47,921 nt of DNA from an uncultured Methylomonas sp. (lineage in GTDB: Bacteria > Pseudomonadota > Gammaproteobacteria > Methylococcales > Methylomonadaceae): contig CAKZJE010000101.1 in assembly GCA_936941155.1 (NCBI GenBank), positions 1 to 47,921 on the forward strand, written 5' to 3'. Both the position numbers and the translations under genes were made by a program. Positions 1-7,915 of this stretch are shown here, in pieces. The notes beneath the pieces were generated by a model. The model searched no databases and was not told the origin of the DNA. It saw only the letters and a list, made by a program, of their open reading frames with translations. The first letter of the stretch is position 1; every line of letters starts with the position of its first letter.

Positions 1-173
1 GGTTTTTTGTGTAGCGGGTTGTCTTATAATAGCTTGTTTTTGTTATGTTCGTTAGCCACATGAAGTCCTAAAGAGCCGTTGTTTTGGTGTGCTTAAATCG
101 GGCAAGCCTTTTGACCCAAATTATGCTGTTTAATTATCGCTTGCTGTTAGTGGGCAAGACGGTGTCTACCTGG

Positions 174-1001
174 CTATGATTTCCAGCGGTTAAAAATATA
201 ATCCACAGCTTCTTTTATATTCAAATCTCGTGTACTGCCACCGGTTCTGACAAAAAATTTTGGACTATTGTTTTGTTCCAAAAAAACAGGTCTTGCCGCT
301 GGCGACACAATGACACGACAAACGTCTTTATCATCAACAACATGAAATAAGATATGTACAAATTGACATACATCGCTACCCAAGTTCACCGCAGTGGCTG
401 TCATCAACGTTTGTTCAAAACCATCCTGATTTGGTTTTTTTAAAGTTTGATAATCTTTTGCCAGTCCTAAAATATCACCGCTGTCCGACACACCAATCAA
501 CAAAGTGCCTCCTTTCTGACTGTTTAAAAATCCAGCGATGGTTTTTAAAATGACAATCTCTAAAGCGCGATTAGTACGGTCTTCTACCATATCCCAACGC
601 AAAGAGGATTTGAATTCTAAAGACATACCTTCGCCTTGTCGGATAATCAACAACAAGTCTTTATCCAATTCATTTTTCAAATAATCAATTTGCAATAATT
701 GCTTATGCAAAAATTTGTATAAAACTAAAGAAAGAATCCCTAAAACTGCACCCATTTCGGCATAAAACAACATTAACTCGGCATTATCATTGGATAATTT
801 TCCGGCAAATAAATATTGAATTTGTTTGGATACATATTCAATCGAGGACAACGGATTTTCTGAAATCTGAGTAGCAGAAATATAATGATAGCTTGGTGCT
901 AATAGCAACACACCAATTAATATTCCAATGAACGCGGCGGCAATGTACAATTTTAATTGTTCACGCCAAATGGACAACAAAAGTAAGAAAAATCTTTTCA
1001 T
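174..1001 (-). CDS. Membrane-anchored AlbA_2/Schlafen-like protein
   Basis: 275 aa. Two hydrophobic segments (about residues 19-35 and 77-95) tether a cytoplasmic C-terminal half that reads like the AlbA_2 (Schlafen AlbA, divergent AAA_4) fold: LEFKSS at 128-133, then a helix leading into GGTLLIGV at 164-171, followed by DSGDILGL. In known families this fold binds nucleic acid or nucleotide and occurs in regulators and in antiphage proteins; the role here is not known. The ATG start has no clear Shine-Dalgarno. It lies on the same strand as the TenpIN-like toxin-antitoxin upstream, so it may belong to a small defence block. The domain call is fairly firm, the function open. Confidence 0.7.
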   Translation of the reverse strand: MKRFFLLLLSIWREQLKLYIAAAFIGILIGVLLLAPSYHYISATQISENPLSSIEYVSKQIQYLFAGKLSNDNAELMLFYAEMGAVLGILSLVLYKFLHKQLLQIDYLKNELDKDLLLIIRQGEGMSLEFKSSLRWDMVEDRTNRALEIVILKTIAGFLNSQKGGTLLIGVSDSGDILGLAKDYQTLKKPNQDGFEQTLMTATAVNLGSDVCQFVHILFHVVDDKDVCRVIVSPAARPVFLEQNNSPKFFVRTGGSTRDLNIKEAVDYIFNRWKS

Positions 1002-1181
1002 AGTTTGATTAAATGTGTTAAATCGAGCTTTATTATACCTTTGCTAACTTATTGGCAATTTTTTTTAAAATTAGCTAGCACGCCTTGATTTGTAGGGTGG
1101 GCACGCTTTTTTGCCACCTTATACGCGGTGAATAAATCGGTGGGCATGAACAGCTTGCTTTTGTTGGGAGCTTTTTATTTT

Positions 1182-1225
1182 GCTGAAATTTTTCAAGACG
1201 ACCAGTCGTCTTGAAAAATTTTAGC
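1182..1225. repeat. Palindromic element, AAGACGAC family, copy 1
   Basis: Near-perfect inverted repeat: arms of about 21 bp around a two-base loop (CA), with core AAGACGAC-CA-GTCGTCTT flanked by A/T runs and GC(T/A)GAAA-like ends, one G-T pair. Related copies are at 8508-8549, 21631-21673, 22581-22623 and 40070-40108. It lies between the toxin gene and the AlbA_2 gene and could also act as a bidirectional terminator. The nearby stretch 1091-1161 holds another broken inverted repeat starting TGTAGGGTGGGCA. Confidence 0.85.
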
Positions 1226-1285
1226 AATAAACCCAGTGAGCACGCGAGTTGTCATGTTTTTTCGTTAGGCTCAAAACTCTGTTGG

Positions 1286-1753
1286 CTATATCTCTAACTC
1301 TACATGATAATTTTGCAACGTAGTAAAACGATATTCTTGACTATTTAGAATATTCTTATCTGAAACAATGATCGCTTTTCTGTAACGCTCAACATATTTT
1401 TCAAATTTAGCGGTCACAAAATGTTCTTTATCAAGCAGTTTTTTATGTTCTGTGGCAGGGATTTTAAAATGCTCGTTTGATATATAACGTTCTTGCGCAA
1501 TCAAAACCGCTTTGGAATAATCTAAACCCTTACCTTTAATGTTTGGCTCAGAACTTCGGACGGTAATATATGCCGCATCGTGTTTGATATTGGTTCTTAA
1601 GGGAATGGCGAATTTTAATCCTTTAAAATCAATGACAACGACACCGTAACCGCGTGTTTTTCCTGCTTCCCAGTTTCCACCATGATTATCTAAGGCTTGA
1701 ACCAGATGATTATTTTCCTCATAGAAGCAACTATCTAACTTTTTCAATTGCAT
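1286..1753 (-). CDS. tenpN: Type III toxin-antitoxin toxin, TenpN-like endoribonuclease
   Basis: 155 aa, compact single domain. Recalled features of the TenpN branch of the ToxN/AbiQ endoribonuclease fold are present: RGYGVVVID at 34-42, the strand-turn IPLRTNIKH at 50-58, GKGLDYSKAVLI at 74-85 and a C-terminal LQNYHVELE. Such toxins cut RNA in an AU-rich context and are held inactive by a repeat RNA in a ring-shaped complex; several act in phage abortive infection. The start is ATG with GGGAAAAG upstream. Directly upstream are two 53-nt tandem repeats and then a hairpin terminator, the diagnostic order of type III loci. ToxN or CptN assignment is less likely because ToxN has a different APLTSP-type motif. 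Family call from memory, strengthened by the repeats. Confidence 0.8.
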   Translation of the reverse strand: MQLKKLDSCFYEENNHLVQALDNHGGNWEAGKTRGYGVVVIDFKGLKFAIPLRTNIKHDAAYITVRSSEPNIKGKGLDYSKAVLIAQERYISNEHFKIPATEHKKLLDKEHFVTAKFEKYVERYRKAIIVSDKNILNSQEYRFTTLQNYHVELEI

Positions 1754-1772
1754 TTTCTTTTCCCTATAAACG

Positions 1773-1795
1773 AAAAAACCTCCTTGCGGAGGTTT
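1773..1795 (-). terminator. Hairpin terminator between antitoxin RNA repeats and toxin gene
   Basis: On the minus strand: AAACCTCC, loop GCAA, GGAGGTTT, then further T residues. It lies 20 bp before the toxin ATG and after the tandem repeats. In type III systems such a terminator is leaky and sets the ratio of antitoxin RNA to toxin mRNA. Confidence 0.85.
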
Positions 1796-1912
1796 CTGCG
1801 GCAGTTCATTCTGTTTGAATCTTTCTCTGATTAACGTGGGGCGATTCTACCGCCACAAACATTCTGTTTGGATATTTCTGTGATTAACGTGGGGCTATCC
1901 TACCGCCACAAA
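1776..1912 (-). ncRNA. tenpI: Type III antitoxin RNA (TenpI-like), two tandem 53-nt repeats
   Basis: Two head-to-tail copies of exactly 53 nt (1807-1859 and 1860-1912) match at 48 of 53 positions. On the minus strand each begins TTTGTGGCGGTAG and ends CAAACAGAATG, with the conserved middle CCCCACGTTAATCA. GTGGCGG can pair with part of the CCCCAC segment, which suits the pseudoknot fold of type III antitoxin units. The array is followed by a terminator and the toxin gene. Exact RNA ends and processing sites cannot be seen; a promoter is expected just upstream, about 1915-1965, but no clean consensus is present. Confidence 0.78.
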
Positions 1913-2023
1913 CTGCGAAGAAAGGATAACATATTTAATTAAAAAAGCCCGTTGTTTTGCACGAAAGAGATTGAAGTGCAACAAAAGGGTCGTAGCCGAA
2001 CAAAGGTGGTGTAAACGTTCGGA

Positions 2024-2410
2024 TTATGTGCTTTTCTTTTTAAGAACCAAATGACCGTCTGAATATGATATTTCTTCATAATCTTTAAAAATAGCAATAA
2101 TCAGAGCAACCCCCAGTGAAGCGGCAATAATTATTGCACTTATTTCAAAACCGGTAAGTGTGGCAACAGAAACCGCTCCAGCCCCAATTACAGCAGTAGA
2201 TAGTCCTGCTGTAAATGGAGCTGCTGCAATTGTAAATGGAAGTGCTGCAATTGCTGCTACTAAAATGCTAATTGTAGCTGCTCCTGCGTATGCAATTTGC
2301 TTGCTTTTCTTCAAATCATTTGCAAGTTTCCCTGTTACTACAATTTGATCGTAGCCTTCATTTTTCGCCCATTCAAGATCACTCTTGGATGTTACTGTGA
2401 CACTACTCAT
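2024..2410 (-). CDS. Small membrane protein with Ala/Gly-rich hairpin, unknown function
   Basis: 128 aa. A soluble N-terminal stretch (residues 1-37, with QIVVTGKLANDLKKSKQI) is followed by two or three Ala/Gly/Ile-rich hydrophobic segments (about 39-60, 63-80, 88-108) and a short charged tail ending in lysines. The spaced small residues resemble glycine-zipper membrane hairpins. The start is ATG with GGAG seven bases upstream. I recognise no characterised family. It lies between the type III antitoxin RNA and another unknown gene, all on the same strand, so a membrane-active accessory role is possible but only inferred from context. Confidence 0.6.
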   Translation of the reverse strand: MSSVTVTSKSDLEWAKNEGYDQIVVTGKLANDLKKSKQIAYAGAATISILVAAIAALPFTIAAAPFTAGLSTAVIGAGAVSVATLTGFEISAIIIAASLGVALIIAIFKDYEEISYSDGHLVLKKKST

Positions 2411-2490
2411 ATAACAACTCCATTAAAATATCATAATAAAAAATCGGCACTGTGTTGGCAATTGGAATTCTGTTTTGTTAGTTGAGTGTA

Positions 2491-2796
2491 TTAGATATTG
2501 AATTCAAGGACAGACATAATCCCTAGATTTGCATAATCACAACTCATATACGTTTTGCTTATTTCGTCCACAAAATTTTTTACAGAATCTTCTGTAGAGA
2601 ATTTTTTGCGATATTGAATCTCTATATTCTGTGAAAGAAATATAACTACGCGCCATTCTTGGGTATCAGTATCATTATCCCATTTTATAATCGGAGTAGG
2701 TTCGCTAGTTATTTCAGTTTGCTCTAACTCATTTATTAAAATAACACTTTTTCGATTATTGCATTGATTAACTCTATAAGAATCAAAATAGTACAT
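2491..2796 (-). CDS. Hypothetical small soluble protein
   Basis: 101 aa, acidic, no signal peptide or membrane segment. It has an AAGGAA Shine-Dalgarno before the ATG, and codon use resembles the downstream 128-aa gene, 80 bp away on the same strand. A central alternating hydrophobic segment (EWRVVIFLSQNIEIQYRK, about residues 47-64) suggests a beta-rich fold, but I recognise no family. It starts just after the terminator of the upstream thiSG operon. The AT-rich bases between that terminator and the start contain TAATAT and TATAGC, possible -10 elements. The pair may be a cassette gained beside the type III toxin-antitoxin. Confidence 0.55.
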   Translation of the reverse strand: MYYFDSYRVNQCNNRKSVILINELEQTEITSEPTPIIKWDNDTDTQEWRVVIFLSQNIEIQYRKKFSTEDSVKNFVDEISKTYMSCDYANLGIMSVLEFNI

Positions 2797-2820
2797 TTTT
2801 GTTTTTCCTTATGCTATATT

Positions 2821-2863
2821 AAAAAAGCCTCGATTGTTTTCAATTGTTTTCACAACCGAGGCT
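2821..2863 (-). terminator. Rho-independent terminator of the aroG-thiSG operon
   Basis: Minus-strand reading: AGCCTCGGTTG, a 16-nt loop, CAATCGAGGCT, then TTTTTT. It lies 29 bp past the thiSG stop codon. The 11-bp stem includes one G-T pair. Confidence 0.85.
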
Positions 2864-2891
2864 CAATCTAAAACTTAAAGCGGTAAAGTAA

Positions 2892-3869
2892 CTAAAAAAA
2901 CAACCCATCCAACGGCGAAGAAGCTGACGCAAACCGCCGTTTCGGCATCCGTCCTGCTAAATAAGCCTCTCGTCCCGCTTCAATGCCTTTGCGCATTGCC
3001 GAAGCCATCAACACCGGATTTTTTGCCGCTGCAATCGCAGTATTCATCAACACGCCATCACAACCCAATTCCATTGCCATCGCCGCATCGGAAGCCGTAC
3101 CGACACCGGCATCCACTAAAATCGGCACTTTCGCATTTTCTACAATCGTTAAAATATTGTACGGATTGCGAATTCCCAAACCTGAACCAATCGGTGCCGC
3201 TAAGGGCATCACTGCCACGCAACCAATATCTTCCAAACGTTTTGCGGCAATCGGGTCATCATTGGTGTAAACCATCACTTCAAAACCATCTTTCACCAAC
3301 AATTCCGCTGCGATAAAGGTTTGCGCCACATCAGGAAACAACGTGAGTTGATCGGCTAACACTTCCAATTTCACCAAATTATGTCCGCCCAACAATTCCC
3401 GCCCTAAGCGACAAGTGCGCACGGCTTCTTCAGCGGTATAACAACCTGCGGTATTTGGCAAAATCGTGTATTTATCCGGTGAAATCACATCCAACAAATT
3501 CGGCTCGTTTGGATTTTGTCCAATATTAGTTCTGCGAATTGCAACCGTCACAATCTCCGCGCCGCTGGCTTCAATCGCTAGGCGGGTTTCTTCCAAATCT
3601 TTATATTTTCCTGTGCCGACTAACAACCGCGATTTAAAAATCCGCGCACCGATTTTAAAAAAATCATCTTGACCGCCACCAATGGCTTGTACAATTTCCA
3701 ATTTATCACCTGCTTGTAAAATATGGCTGGCATGTTGTTGAAACGGCAGAATATCTTGATTTAATTCCACTGCAATCCGTTTTCCCGTTAAACCTAATTC
3801 GGCAATCAGCTGCGCAACCGTTGTTTGTTCTGAGATTTCACGATTTTCGCCATTCACCACAATCATCAT
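2892..3869 (-). CDS. thiSG: Fused sulfur carrier ThiS / thiazole synthase ThiG
   Basis: 325 aa. Residues 1-67 are a ThiS ubiquitin-like domain ending IGGG; residues 70-325 are a ThiG TIM barrel with the Schiff-base lysine in LVKLEV, the [11 protein letters not shown] phosphate-binding turn and [12 protein letters not shown] at the end. ThiG builds the thiazole phosphate of thiamine from deoxyxylulose phosphate, dehydroglycine and sulfur carried as ThiS thiocarboxylate. Here the ThiS Gly-Gly is internal, so a free C-terminus would need cleavage or an altered mechanism; such fusions exist in other bacteria. The ATG overlaps the aroG stop (TAATG) and has AAGGAG upstream, which implies translational coupling. 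Confidence 0.93.
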   Translation of the reverse strand: MMIVVNGENREISEQTTVAQLIAELGLTGKRIAVELNQDILPFQQHASHILQAGDKLEIVQAIGGGQDDFFKIGARIFKSRLLVGTGKYKDLEETRLAIEASGAEIVTVAIRRTNIGQNPNEPNLLDVISPDKYTILPNTAGCYTAEEAVRTCRLGRELLGGHNLVKLEVLADQLTLFPDVAQTFIAAELLVKDGFEVMVYTNDDPIAAKRLEDIGCVAVMPLAAPIGSGLGIRNPYNILTIVENAKVPILVDAGVGTASDAAMAMELGCDGVLMNTAIAAAKNPVLMASAMRKGIEAGREAYLAGRMPKRRFASASSPLDGLFF

Positions 3870-4942
3870 TAAAAAACTCCTTGTGTTTTCAACGCTCTAC
3901 GTTTTTGTACAGCAGTTGCTAAATGTTGCAGCAAAACATGGGTATCTTCCCAACCTAAACAGCCGTCCGTAATACTTTGCCCATAGACCAATTCTTTGCC
4001 AGGAATCACATCTTGTCGCCCTGCTTTCAAATGACTTTCCAGCATCACGCCCATAATCCGATTATCGCCGCCCGCCACTTGTCCGCCGACATCTTCACCG
4101 ACCACTAATTGGCGTTGATGTTGCTTCAAGCAATTGGCATGACTAAAATCAATCATAATATTTTGCCGCAAACCCGCTTTTTCCAAGCCTTCTGCAACTT
4201 TTTCCACATTCACCGCATCATAATTGGGGGTGTCATTGCCGCCGCGCAAAATAATATGCACGTCTTCATTGCCTGTGGTGGAAAAAATCGCGGAACGTCC
4301 TGATTTTGTGACTGATAAAAAGTGATGTGGACTCATTGCCGCGCCAATCGCATCAATTGCAATTTTGATTGAGCCATCAGTGGCGTTTTTAAATCCGACG
4401 GGACACGATAAACCAGAAGCCAGCTCGCGATGCACTTGGCTTTCGGTGGTTCTTGCGCCGATTGCGCCCCACGAAATCAAATCTGCAATATATTGTGGCG
4501 TGATTAAATCTAAATATTCAGTCGCAGCCGGAACGCCTTTGCTATTCACATCCAACAACAATTGCCGCGCAATGTGCAGACCTTTGTTAATATCAAAACT
4601 GTCGTTTAAATCTGGATCATTAATTAAGCCTTTCCAGCCCACTGTGGTGCGTGGTTTTTCAAAATAAACCCGCATGACAATCAACAAATCGTCTTGCAAT
4701 TCATCTTTAGCCGTTTTCAGCAAATCCGCATAATCATGCGCAGCTTTGGTGTCGTGAATCGAACAAGGCCCAACCACAACCAGCAACCTGTCGTCAGCTC
4801 CGGTTAAAATCTTATGAATATCTGCGCGTGCCGCGACAATGGTTTGTGCCGCTGCTTCGGTGATTGGCATATCATTATGAACTTGCTCAGGCGAGACCAC
4901 TTCTCGCGTCGCGGTAATTCTTAAATCATCGGTATTTTGCAT
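3869..4942 (-). CDS. aroG: 3-deoxy-7-phosphoheptulonate (DAHP) synthase, class I
   Basis: 357 aa, the usual size of AroF/AroG/AroH enzymes. Motifs: [10 protein letters not shown] (metal-binding Cys, about residues 55-64), [29 protein letters not shown], and the DFSHANC-K segment. It condenses phosphoenolpyruvate and erythrose 4-phosphate, the first step to aromatic amino acids. The N-terminal extension of about 45 residues is the family's effector-binding region, so feedback control is likely; which amino acid inhibits cannot be told from sequence by eye. It is the first gene of a two-gene operon with thiSG. The paralogue symbol (aroF, aroG or aroH) is a choice of convenience. Confidence 0.93.
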   Translation of the reverse strand: MQNTDDLRITATREVVSPEQVHNDMPITEAAAQTIVAARADIHKILTGADDRLLVVVGPCSIHDTKAAHDYADLLKTAKDELQDDLLIVMRVYFEKPRTTVGWKGLINDPDLNDSFDINKGLHIARQLLLDVNSKGVPAATEYLDLITPQYIADLISWGAIGARTTESQVHRELASGLSCPVGFKNATDGSIKIAIDAIGAAMSPHHFLSVTKSGRSAIFSTTGNEDVHIILRGGNDTPNYDAVNVEKVAEGLEKAGLRQNIMIDFSHANCLKQHQRQLVVGEDVGGQVAGGDNRIMGVMLESHLKAGRQDVIPGKELVYGQSITDGCLGWEDTHVLLQHLATAVQKRRALKTQGVF

Positions 4943-5037
4943 AAATTTAACCTAAGCGTCCTCTATTGCTGGGAAAAGAGTGTAAAAAACTGGGCATTTT
5001 AACTGTTTTGCGCAACAGGGGATAGAATGTTGTTGTG

Positions 5038-5898
5038 TTATGGCGCGTTGACAGCGGCATGATGTCGCCCTGCGATGATTTCATCTTGGGTAATAAACTG
5101 GTCGTGATTGCTGTCCAGCCGTTGAAATAATCGCTCAAAAGCCGCCGTTTTTTCTTGCGTACTGATTTTTTCATCCTTATTTGCATCAATTCCTACAAAA
5201 AAAGATTTAATAAACGCTTGTTTTTTCTGATCTTTCTCATCAAGTGGCGGTTTTGCAGGCAGTGCGGGCTTTTCAACAACCGGTTTTGCGGCGGTCGGTT
5301 CTGACTTTGTTTTAGCAGGATTTAATTCTTCAGATGACAATTCACCATCAAAATCGAGATCTAGTTGACTAAAATTTTCGGCGGCACTGTCAGTAAACAA
5401 GCGAATAAACTCTTCTTCACTGAGTTTTTTCGTAGCAGCCGGCTTGGTTTTTTTGGCAGATTTTTTTGGCTTTTTTTCACTGCCTAATTCATCTGCACTT
5501 AATTGTTTATCTTGGTTTTTATCAAGCGCACTGAATTCGCTAGCGGCTCGATCCGTAAAGCGTTTCATAAATTCTTCTTCGCCAATCGGTTTTTCTAACG
5601 GGCGGTATTTTTCTGCTGTATGTTGAGCTTTTTTCAAAATCTCTTGGTCTTTTTCGCCATAGATTTTTAATTCTTCCATCGTCACAACGTCACTTTTATC
5701 AACATCCATGCTGTGAAATTTTTTTTCCATTGCCACAAAAAACTCTGCTTTGCTGGCTTTGCCATCGGCGTTTTGATCAACGGTTTTTAACAAATCGGCT
5801 TGTGGATGTGGTTTTTTCGCTTCTTCTGCGTGCGTGAGGGGCGATGTCAGCAAAGTTGCAGTAAAAATTAGACTGACAACTGCTAATGTGAATTTCAT
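5038..5898 (-). CDS. Exported protein with six EF-hands
   Basis: 286 aa from the internal ATG at 5898, preferred because AAGGAA lies just upstream and the signal peptide (1-24, ending THA) then starts properly. Six EF-hand loops are visible: D41QNADG, D65VDKSD, D126KNQDK, D180LDFDG, D238ANKDE, D262SNHDQ, each with Glu at loop position 12. Lys/Pro/Ala-rich linkers (139-158, 193-222) separate pairs. A duplicated segment is clear: EEEF-(M/I)-(K/R)-(R/L)-FTD-AA at about 107-119 and 161-173. It is probably a periplasmic calcium-binding protein. The loops lack the proline at position 2 seen in lanmodulin, so lanthanide binding is not indicated. It is a single gene between aroG and mltB. Confidence 0.85.
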   Translation of the reverse strand: MKFTLAVVSLIFTATLLTSPLTHAEEAKKPHPQADLLKTVDQNADGKASKAEFFVAMEKKFHSMDVDKSDVVTMEELKIYGEKDQEILKKAQHTAEKYRPLEKPIGEEEFMKRFTDRAASEFSALDKNQDKQLSADELGSEKKPKKSAKKTKPAATKKLSEEEFIRLFTDSAAENFSQLDLDFDGELSSEELNPAKTKSEPTAAKPVVEKPALPAKPPLDEKDQKKQAFIKSFFVGIDANKDEKISTQEKTAAFERLFQRLDSNHDQFITQDEIIAGRHHAAVNAP

Positions 5899-5943
5899 AA
5901 TTGTTCCTTGCAACAAGAGGTTGGTGTTTTTTATGATTACTCT

Positions 5944-5990
5944 TGTAGGGGCGATTTTAATCGCCTAGGGCGAATGAATTCGCCCCTACA
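5944..5990. repeat. Palindromic element, TGTAGGGGCGA family
   Basis: Outer arms TGTAGGGGCGA and TCGCCCCTACA enclose two smaller hairpins (GGCGATTTTAATCGCC and GGGCGAATGAATTCGCCC). A truncated relative is at 40111-40147. It lies upstream of the EF-hand gene, between it and mltB. Confidence 0.8.
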
Positions 5991-6055
5991 CCTTCATTCA
6001 AAATCCTGGAAGTTATTTTTAGCTAAGATCTAAGTAACTGAGATACAAACGATAA

Positions 6056-6088
6056 AAACCTGTCAGGTCTTAGAGACCTGACAGGTTT
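6056..6088. repeat. Perfect palindrome, AACCTGTCAGGTCT family; possible mltB terminator
   Basis: Arms AAACCTGTCAGGTCT and its exact complement around a TAG loop (15-bp stem). It starts 24 bp past the mltB stop. No strong T-run follows, so termination is possible rather than shown. It is a single copy in this window. Confidence 0.8.
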
Positions 6089-6111
6089 AAGCGACAACTG
6101 TTGAAAACTTC

Positions 6112-7125
6112 TTAATACCGTTGTTTACACGCCTGCGCCAATTGATGCACTGCCATCGCATATTTATCGCTGCTATTGTATTTTTTTATCACACTAAAAT
6201 TAGGATAAACCGTCCAATATTCAGGGCCCGCATAAGTGCTCAGCTCAATCATATTAAAACCTCCGCCATAACTAGACTGCGTTGCAACAGGAGCTTGAAA
6301 TTGCCAACCACTACGGGAAAAATAATTCGCCACGCTGCCAATCGCATCTTCTGCTTGCCAAAGATCGCGCTTGCCGTCGCCATTAAAATCAATCGCTAAT
6401 TTCCGAAAACTACTGGGCATAAATTGACCTAATCCCATTGCGCCCGCCCAAGAACCGACGACTTGACGCGGCTCGTAGCCTTCTTCACGAGTGAATAATA
6501 AAAAATTCTCCAATTCGGAGGTAAAAAAAGCCGCGCGGCGTGCCGTGTCAAACGCTAACGTTGTCAGTGCGTCAATGGTGCGGGTTTTTCCAACATTGCG
6601 ACCATAAGAGGTTTCCACCCCAATAATGGCGACAATATATTCAGGGTCTATTCTGTACATGCTACTGGCTTTTTGCAGAGCAACCGCATTGGTGCGCCAA
6701 AAATTTACGCCATTAATAATATGCTGTTCGTCCAAAAATTGTTGCCGATAAGCCGACCAACTGCCAGTGCTTGTGCCGGTGAATCCAAATTTTACCGAAG
6801 GTGGATTTTCTAACTGCACAACCGATTCTAAATGTACTGCTTGTGAAAAAAGTCCGTTTAAATAGGATTGCGAAAAACCATATTGCCGCACCATTTTTTG
6901 AATAAAACTTTGCAAAGCAAACGAGTTGGCATACGTTCCTGAAACACTGCTGGCTGAATAATTGCCCACTTCATGCGTATTTGATGAGGAGGGATAGGTT
7001 GGCGTGGGCTGCGTCGGGGTTGTTGTCGGCGTAGGCGGTTGATTAACAACCGGACGAACTGCGCAACTGGCAATCAATATCAGCATTGTGCAATGAAACA
7101 GATATTTATAGGTTTTTCTTTTCAT
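6112..7125 (-). CDS. mltB: Membrane-bound lytic murein transglycosylase B
   Basis: 337 aa. The lipoprotein signal ends at IASC (Cys21), followed by a Pro/Thr-rich spacer (about 22-50) and the MltB/Slt35 catalytic domain. The catalytic glutamate is E171 in GVETSYGRN; further family marks are WAGAMGLGQFMPSSFRK and the FNGDGKRDLW segment, which resembles the Slt35 calcium loop. It cleaves the MurNAc-GlcNAc bond of peptidoglycan with formation of the 1,6-anhydro product, at the inner face of the outer membrane. The ATG start has GGGAG upstream. The anhydro-muropeptides it makes feed the recycling route to which AmgK and MurU (25.6-27.3 kb) belong. It is divergent from yeiP across 216 bp. Confidence 0.92.
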   Translation of the reverse strand: MKRKTYKYLFHCTMLILIASCAVRPVVNQPPTPTTTPTQPTPTYPSSSNTHEVGNYSASSVSGTYANSFALQSFIQKMVRQYGFSQSYLNGLFSQAVHLESVVQLENPPSVKFGFTGTSTGSWSAYRQQFLDEQHIINGVNFWRTNAVALQKASSMYRIDPEYIVAIIGVETSYGRNVGKTRTIDALTTLAFDTARRAAFFTSELENFLLFTREEGYEPRQVVGSWAGAMGLGQFMPSSFRKLAIDFNGDGKRDLWQAEDAIGSVANYFSRSGWQFQAPVATQSSYGGGFNMIELSTYAGPEYWTVYPNFSVIKKYNSSDKYAMAVHQLAQACKQRY

Positions 7126-7341
7126 GTAAATCTCCCTTAAATTTTGCGGATGGATAGCGGCTATCTCAACATTATTTTTGTGTTGAGTTTAGCATTAATC
7201 ACTTAAGCAACACAGCCTAACCGCCGGATAAATTATCACTCGCGCTTAACATTCTGCCGATTATCAAGCTTGTCCAACTCTAGGGTTTTAACAGGCAAAC
7301 TGATAAAATGCGTTTTTAAACAATTTTCAGTAAAAAATAAG

Positions 7342-7908
7342 ATGCCTAGAGTCAGTGAATTAAAAACAGGAATGATCGTCGAAATTAATGACACGCCTTA
7401 TATTATTAAAAGTCTTGAAGTCAAAAGCCCGACTGCACGCGGTGGTACAACCTTGTACAAATTCCGTTTTAATGACTTAAAAACCGGTCAAAAGCTTGAT
7501 GAAGCCTACAAAGGCGATGATATTCTGAAAGAAGTCGATTGCGCACGGATACGCTTGCAGTTTTCTTACATTGACGGCACGCAATATATTTTTATGGACA
7601 CTGAAAATTATAGCCAATACGGTCTGGATGCTGAGGATTTGGAAGAGCAAATCGGTTATTTAACCGAAGGTTTAGATGGCATTGTCGGCTTATTAATTGA
7701 TGATAAAGTGATTGCTATCGAATTACCTTCCGCAGTGAATTTGGTAATTACGCACACCGACCCTAGCATTAAAGGGCAAACTGCCACAGGACGCACCAAA
7801 ACAGCAAAATTATCAACGGGCATTGAAATTCAAGTGCCTGAATATATTGAGTCTGGCGAAGTGGTGAAAGTCAATACCTTAACCGGCAAATTCAGTTCGC
7901 GGGCATAA
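7342..7908 (+). CDS. yeiP: Elongation factor P-like protein YeiP
   Basis: 188 aa from the ATG at 7342. The longer frame upstream is rejected because YeiP proteins begin MPRxSELK and are about 190 aa. Three domains: KOW-like N-terminal domain with loop SPTARGG at about 31-37, OB domain, and C-terminal OB domain with GRTKTAKLSTGIEIQVPEYI. The loop tip holds an arginine where EF-P carries the modified Lys or Arg. EF-P relieves stalling at proline stretches; YeiP's own role is less defined. The Shine-Dalgarno is weak (AAAATAAG). It is followed 7 bp later by the CYTH gene, which suggests one transcript. Confidence 0.93.
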   Translation: MPRVSELKTGMIVEINDTPYIIKSLEVKSPTARGGTTLYKFRFNDLKTGQKLDEAYKGDDILKEVDCARIRLQFSYIDGTQYIFMDTENYSQYGLDAEDLEEQIGYLTEGLDGIVGLLIDDKVIAIELPSAVNLVITHTDPSIKGQTATGRTKTAKLSTGIEIQVPEYIESGEVVKVNTLTGKFSSRA

Positions 7909-7915
7909 TTCCACT

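Noticed and set aside
1807-1912. Two 53-nt direct repeats as a minimal CRISPR
   Set aside because: The units are contiguous with no spacers and no cas genes; terminator plus TenpN-like toxin explain them as antitoxin RNA.
4947-5189. 80-codon minus-strand frame at the aroG/EF-hand junction
   Set aside because: It overlaps the EF-hand gene in another frame and lacks a credible start or family.
5038-5898. EF-hand protein as lanmodulin
   Set aside because: None of the six loops has proline at position 2 and the protein is far longer, with long linkers.
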